A stretch of 64,000 nt of DNA. Origin: Pseudomonas sp. Os17. Lineage in GTDB: Bacteria; Pseudomonadota; Gammaproteobacteria; Pseudomonadales; Pseudomonadaceae. A program made the position numbers and the translations under genes. The notes under the pieces are model-generated. The model saw only the letters and a list, made by a program, of their open reading frames with translations. It made no database searches and had not been told where the DNA came from. The DNA lies in NCBI RefSeq assembly GCF_001547895.1, contig NZ_AP014627.1:2545501-2609500 (forward strand), written 5' to 3'. Each line of letters begins with the position of its first letter. The stretch's first letter is position 1. Below are positions 62,275 through 64,000 of the stretch, one piece after another.

Positions 62275-62439
62275 GCGTGACGTTCAGCTGCCGCCTCCCA
62301 CCGAAGGGGCGGTGGTTGACGCAACGGGCATCGCTGAGCAAGGGCGCAAAGGATCATTCGCGGGATCGGCAAAGAGTTACCAGCCCCGGCGAGTGGCGGC
62401 TGAAATCATTCCTGTACTTAAAAAGCCGGGTAGCCCCAC

Positions 62440-62600
62440 ATGAATCGCCGTAAAAAAATCCAGCAGCTATTGAAGGCTCACGCCAAGAAGGCCAGCGCCA
62501 AACGGGCTCCGCAAAAAAGTCCAAGTACATCAGCAAGGCTGATCGGGCGAAGCTGGCCACCGGGTCCAATGACGACGCTGCGGTTGTCACTCAGAGCTGA
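62440..62600 (+). pseudogene. Frameshifted DUF2986 small protein gene
   Basis: ATG at 62440 opens MNRRKKIQQLLKAHAKKASA, the usual start of the very basic DUF2986 proteins. Near 62512-62518, in an A-run (CAAAAAAG), the frame is lost; the next frame continues KKSKYISKADRAKLATGSND and ends QS at the TGA 62598-62600. One base appears to be missing from the run. Either a true pseudogene, or a homopolymer sequencing error. Without the shift the frame reads an unrelated tail to 62613. Confidence 0.75.
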
Positions 62601-62706
62601 TCCGTCCGCTTGAGCCCGATGGACTTTTATCTGGCCGACTTGCGCGACGCTCTCTGTTCTCGGGCGGAGCACGCCCCTGGCCAGCAGAGGCGCCGCCGGG
62701 TCAGTT

Positions 62707-63183
62707 CTAGAGAGGGCAGAGCATGGTCTGCACCTTGATATGGGGATGGCTTGCCAGGGGTTCCCATTCATCGATGAAGGAAAATCCCTGCTTCAGATAG
62801 AAGTGAACGGCTCGGGTGTTTTCGGGGGCGACGTCCAGATACACGCACTCATGGCCCTGGTCTCGCCCACGGGATTTCACCGCCTCGACCAGCTTCGCGG
62901 CCACGCCGCTGCCCCGTGCCTCGGGGGCCACCCACATGCCGATCAAGTTGTAGCGGTTCGCACCACTGACTGCGGCGCCGATCATTCCCACCGGCTGCTG
63001 GTCGTTGAAGGCCAGCCAGAATTGGGTAGCGGTTGACGAGGCGCGGTCCTGCCACTGCTGGTCACTGTAGTGGGCAGCGGCCTGGTAACTCACGCCAAAG
63101 GCGGTGGGGGTGTCCTGAAGTGCCGCGAGACGAACCAGCTTCAACAGCATCCAGTCCCTGGTTTGCGTCAATCGAATGTCCAT
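62707..63183 (-). CDS. GNAT-family acetyltransferase
   Basis: A 158-residue N-acetyltransferase. The acetyl-CoA loop is VAPEARGSGVAAKLVEAV (the R/QxxGxG/A motif), followed by the strand ECVYLDVAPENTRAVHFYLKQGF. Such enzymes acetylate small molecules or protein N-termini; the substrate is unknown. Start ATG at 63183 with AGGAAG close upstream. Confidence 0.9.
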   Translation of the reverse strand: MDIRLTQTRDWMLLKLVRLAALQDTPTAFGVSYQAAAHYSDQQWQDRASSTATQFWLAFNDQQPVGMIGAAVSGANRYNLIGMWVAPEARGSGVAAKLVEAVKSRGRDQGHECVYLDVAPENTRAVHFYLKQGFSFIDEWEPLASHPHIKVQTMLCPL

Positions 63184-63404
63184 GATCTTCCTGCAAGCGG
63201 GTGAAGGCGCAACAACTCGTGCGTCCGCTGAATATCAAGACCGCCAAGCCTAACATTCACTCATTGCCGAGCAACCTGCGCTCTTCGAAAACAAGCAGGA
63301 ACGCTGCGGATTATCCGCCCCTGGGCACCGCTGTTGCCCAGGGCGGCGTTGCGGCCTGTGGTGCAGCGCGTCGCCTGGGCCGACGCTCTGTTCGATGCCG
63401 CTCA

Positions 63405-63617
63405 CTACTTTTGCTCCGGTTCGGCAAGGTCGCTCTTGTATTCGCCCCACTCCATGTACGCGTAGTACCGGGTCATGGCGTCGAAGTGGTTGTGGGCTTC
63501 AACTTCCCACACAAGCTTGGCGTCCGGGTGAAGCAGTTGGCGTGCGCTGTTTCCCTGCGGGCCGCCCGGGCAGAATGCCTGGCCGTCATCCGGCTCCATC
63601 CAGAGTTGGTAAATCAT
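63405..63617 (-). CDS. Small hypothetical protein
   Basis: A 70-residue acidic protein (MIYQLWMEPDDGQAFCPGG ... YYAYMEWGEYKSDLAEP). Its compact pattern of Trp, Tyr and His with acidic end is common among small Pseudomonas proteins of unknown role, some of which are immunity-like. GGAG precedes the ATG. It lies 76 bp after the zinc-ribbon gene in the same direction and may be co-transcribed with it. Confidence 0.7.
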   Translation of the reverse strand: MIYQLWMEPDDGQAFCPGGPQGNSARQLLHPDAKLVWEVEAHNHFDAMTRYYAYMEWGEYKSDLAEPEQK

Positions 63618-63693
63618 CTTTGGCTCCGATGTTTTTGGCTTGGGTGCGCCCGTTGGCCTTCTGCCCCCGGGGTTTCTGAGTGTGGCGGTTGCG

Positions 63694-63969
63694 CTATGGC
63701 CGCCTTGATTGGATCGCCCCGACCGAGCGCAGGTATTTCCGTGCCTGAGGACTGCTGATCTTTTCTGGCTCAAGGACATACAGCGAGCTCCAGAGCGGCG
63801 GTAAACCCAGCTCCTCCATGTAGGAAGTGAAACTGTTGAAAGGCTCGGTGCCAATGTCCTCGGCGGTGAGCCAGAGCGACTCGCACTCTTGGCAAACATG
63901 CAGGACCTCCTGCGTTGCCCGCACTTGAACCTTGGTCACGACACCTTGTTCACAATCTGGACACTGCAT
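63694..63969 (-). CDS. Small zinc-ribbon protein
   Basis: A 91-residue protein with CxxC pairs at Cys3/Cys6 and Cys26/Cys29, a short zinc ribbon, then a mostly helical acidic tail (TAEDIGTEPFNSFTSYMEELG). AAGGAGG precedes the ATG at 63969. No known function. It starts 31 bases from the window end, so any upstream operon partner is not visible. Confidence 0.75.
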   Translation of the reverse strand: MQCPDCEQGVVTKVQVRATQEVLHVCQECESLWLTAEDIGTEPFNSFTSYMEELGLPPLWSSLYVLEPEKISSPQARKYLRSVGAIQSRRP

Positions 63970-64000
63970 TCTTCCCCCTCCTTGCTGGCGTGGTCGTCAT

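Noticed and set aside
1..64000. tRNA, rRNA, complete insertion sequences and an origin
   Set aside because: I looked for cloverleaf-like sequence, transposase motifs with flanking inverted repeats, and DnaA-box clusters and saw none that I could support by eye.

Overview
The window reads as chromosomal DNA of a fluorescent Pseudomonas (P. fluorescens / P. protegens / P. chlororaphis type). The basis is high-GC coding sequence with strong codon bias, REP/REPIN intergenic repeats of the GCCGGC(T/A)AGCCGGCTCCTAC type, a RocS1/RocR/RocA1 signalling locus, a complete gamma-glutamylated putrescine (Puu) pathway beside a Pot transporter, and several Pseudomonas-typical small proteins. No tRNA, rRNA, CRISPR array or intact insertion sequence was recognised.

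Layout. 1-1050: the start of a membrane protein gene running off the left edge, then a tandem 110-bp REP array. 1088-7728: a VIT-type metal transporter; a flavin electron-transfer operon (DUF2271 protein, PepSY/flavodoxin/reductase fusion, ApbE flavin transferase) divergent from an OmpR/QseC-like two-component pair; then a second 110-bp REP array. 8331-10660: CBS protein, SolA-like oxidase, DUF2867 protein. 11142-21657: polyamine island, with potGHIF and puuD leftward and puuA-puuC-puuB-puuR rightward.

21658-36290 is an accessory region with visibly lower GC in parts. It holds a solitary P-loop NTPase with a zinc ribbon and winged helix, a candidate sRNA and a structured leader in front of a small DUF3077-like gene, an Hsp20 gene, an orphan colicin-DNase-type immunity gene, a decayed PAAR gene, and an intact PAAR effector with a pore-like C-terminus and its membrane immunity gene. 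A second, orphan copy of the same toxin C-terminus with its own immunity gene and a third, frameshifted fragment follow. Further right are a lipoprotein, an EamA exporter, an SDR/MerR pair and another toxin tail followed by a probable immunity gene.

36290-50271: RocS1 (BvgS-like hybrid kinase), RocR (EAL phosphodiesterase) and RocA1 (NarL/LuxR regulator), immediately next to a chaperone-usher fimbrial cluster with two chaperones, one usher and five subunit/adhesin genes. Three near-palindromic sites (GTGGGAAATTTCCTAC type) lie in the roc intergenic region and in front of both fimbrial transcription units, which ties the regulator to its probable targets.

50363-57111: an amino-acid ABC transporter co-oriented with a kinase / M23 / aminotransferase triple fusion, divergent from an Lrp-type regulator. 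57306-61706: a Fur-box-controlled FecI/FecR/TonB-receptor iron or heme signalling unit. 61810-63969: small genes, including a frameshifted DUF2986 gene and a GNAT acetyltransferase.
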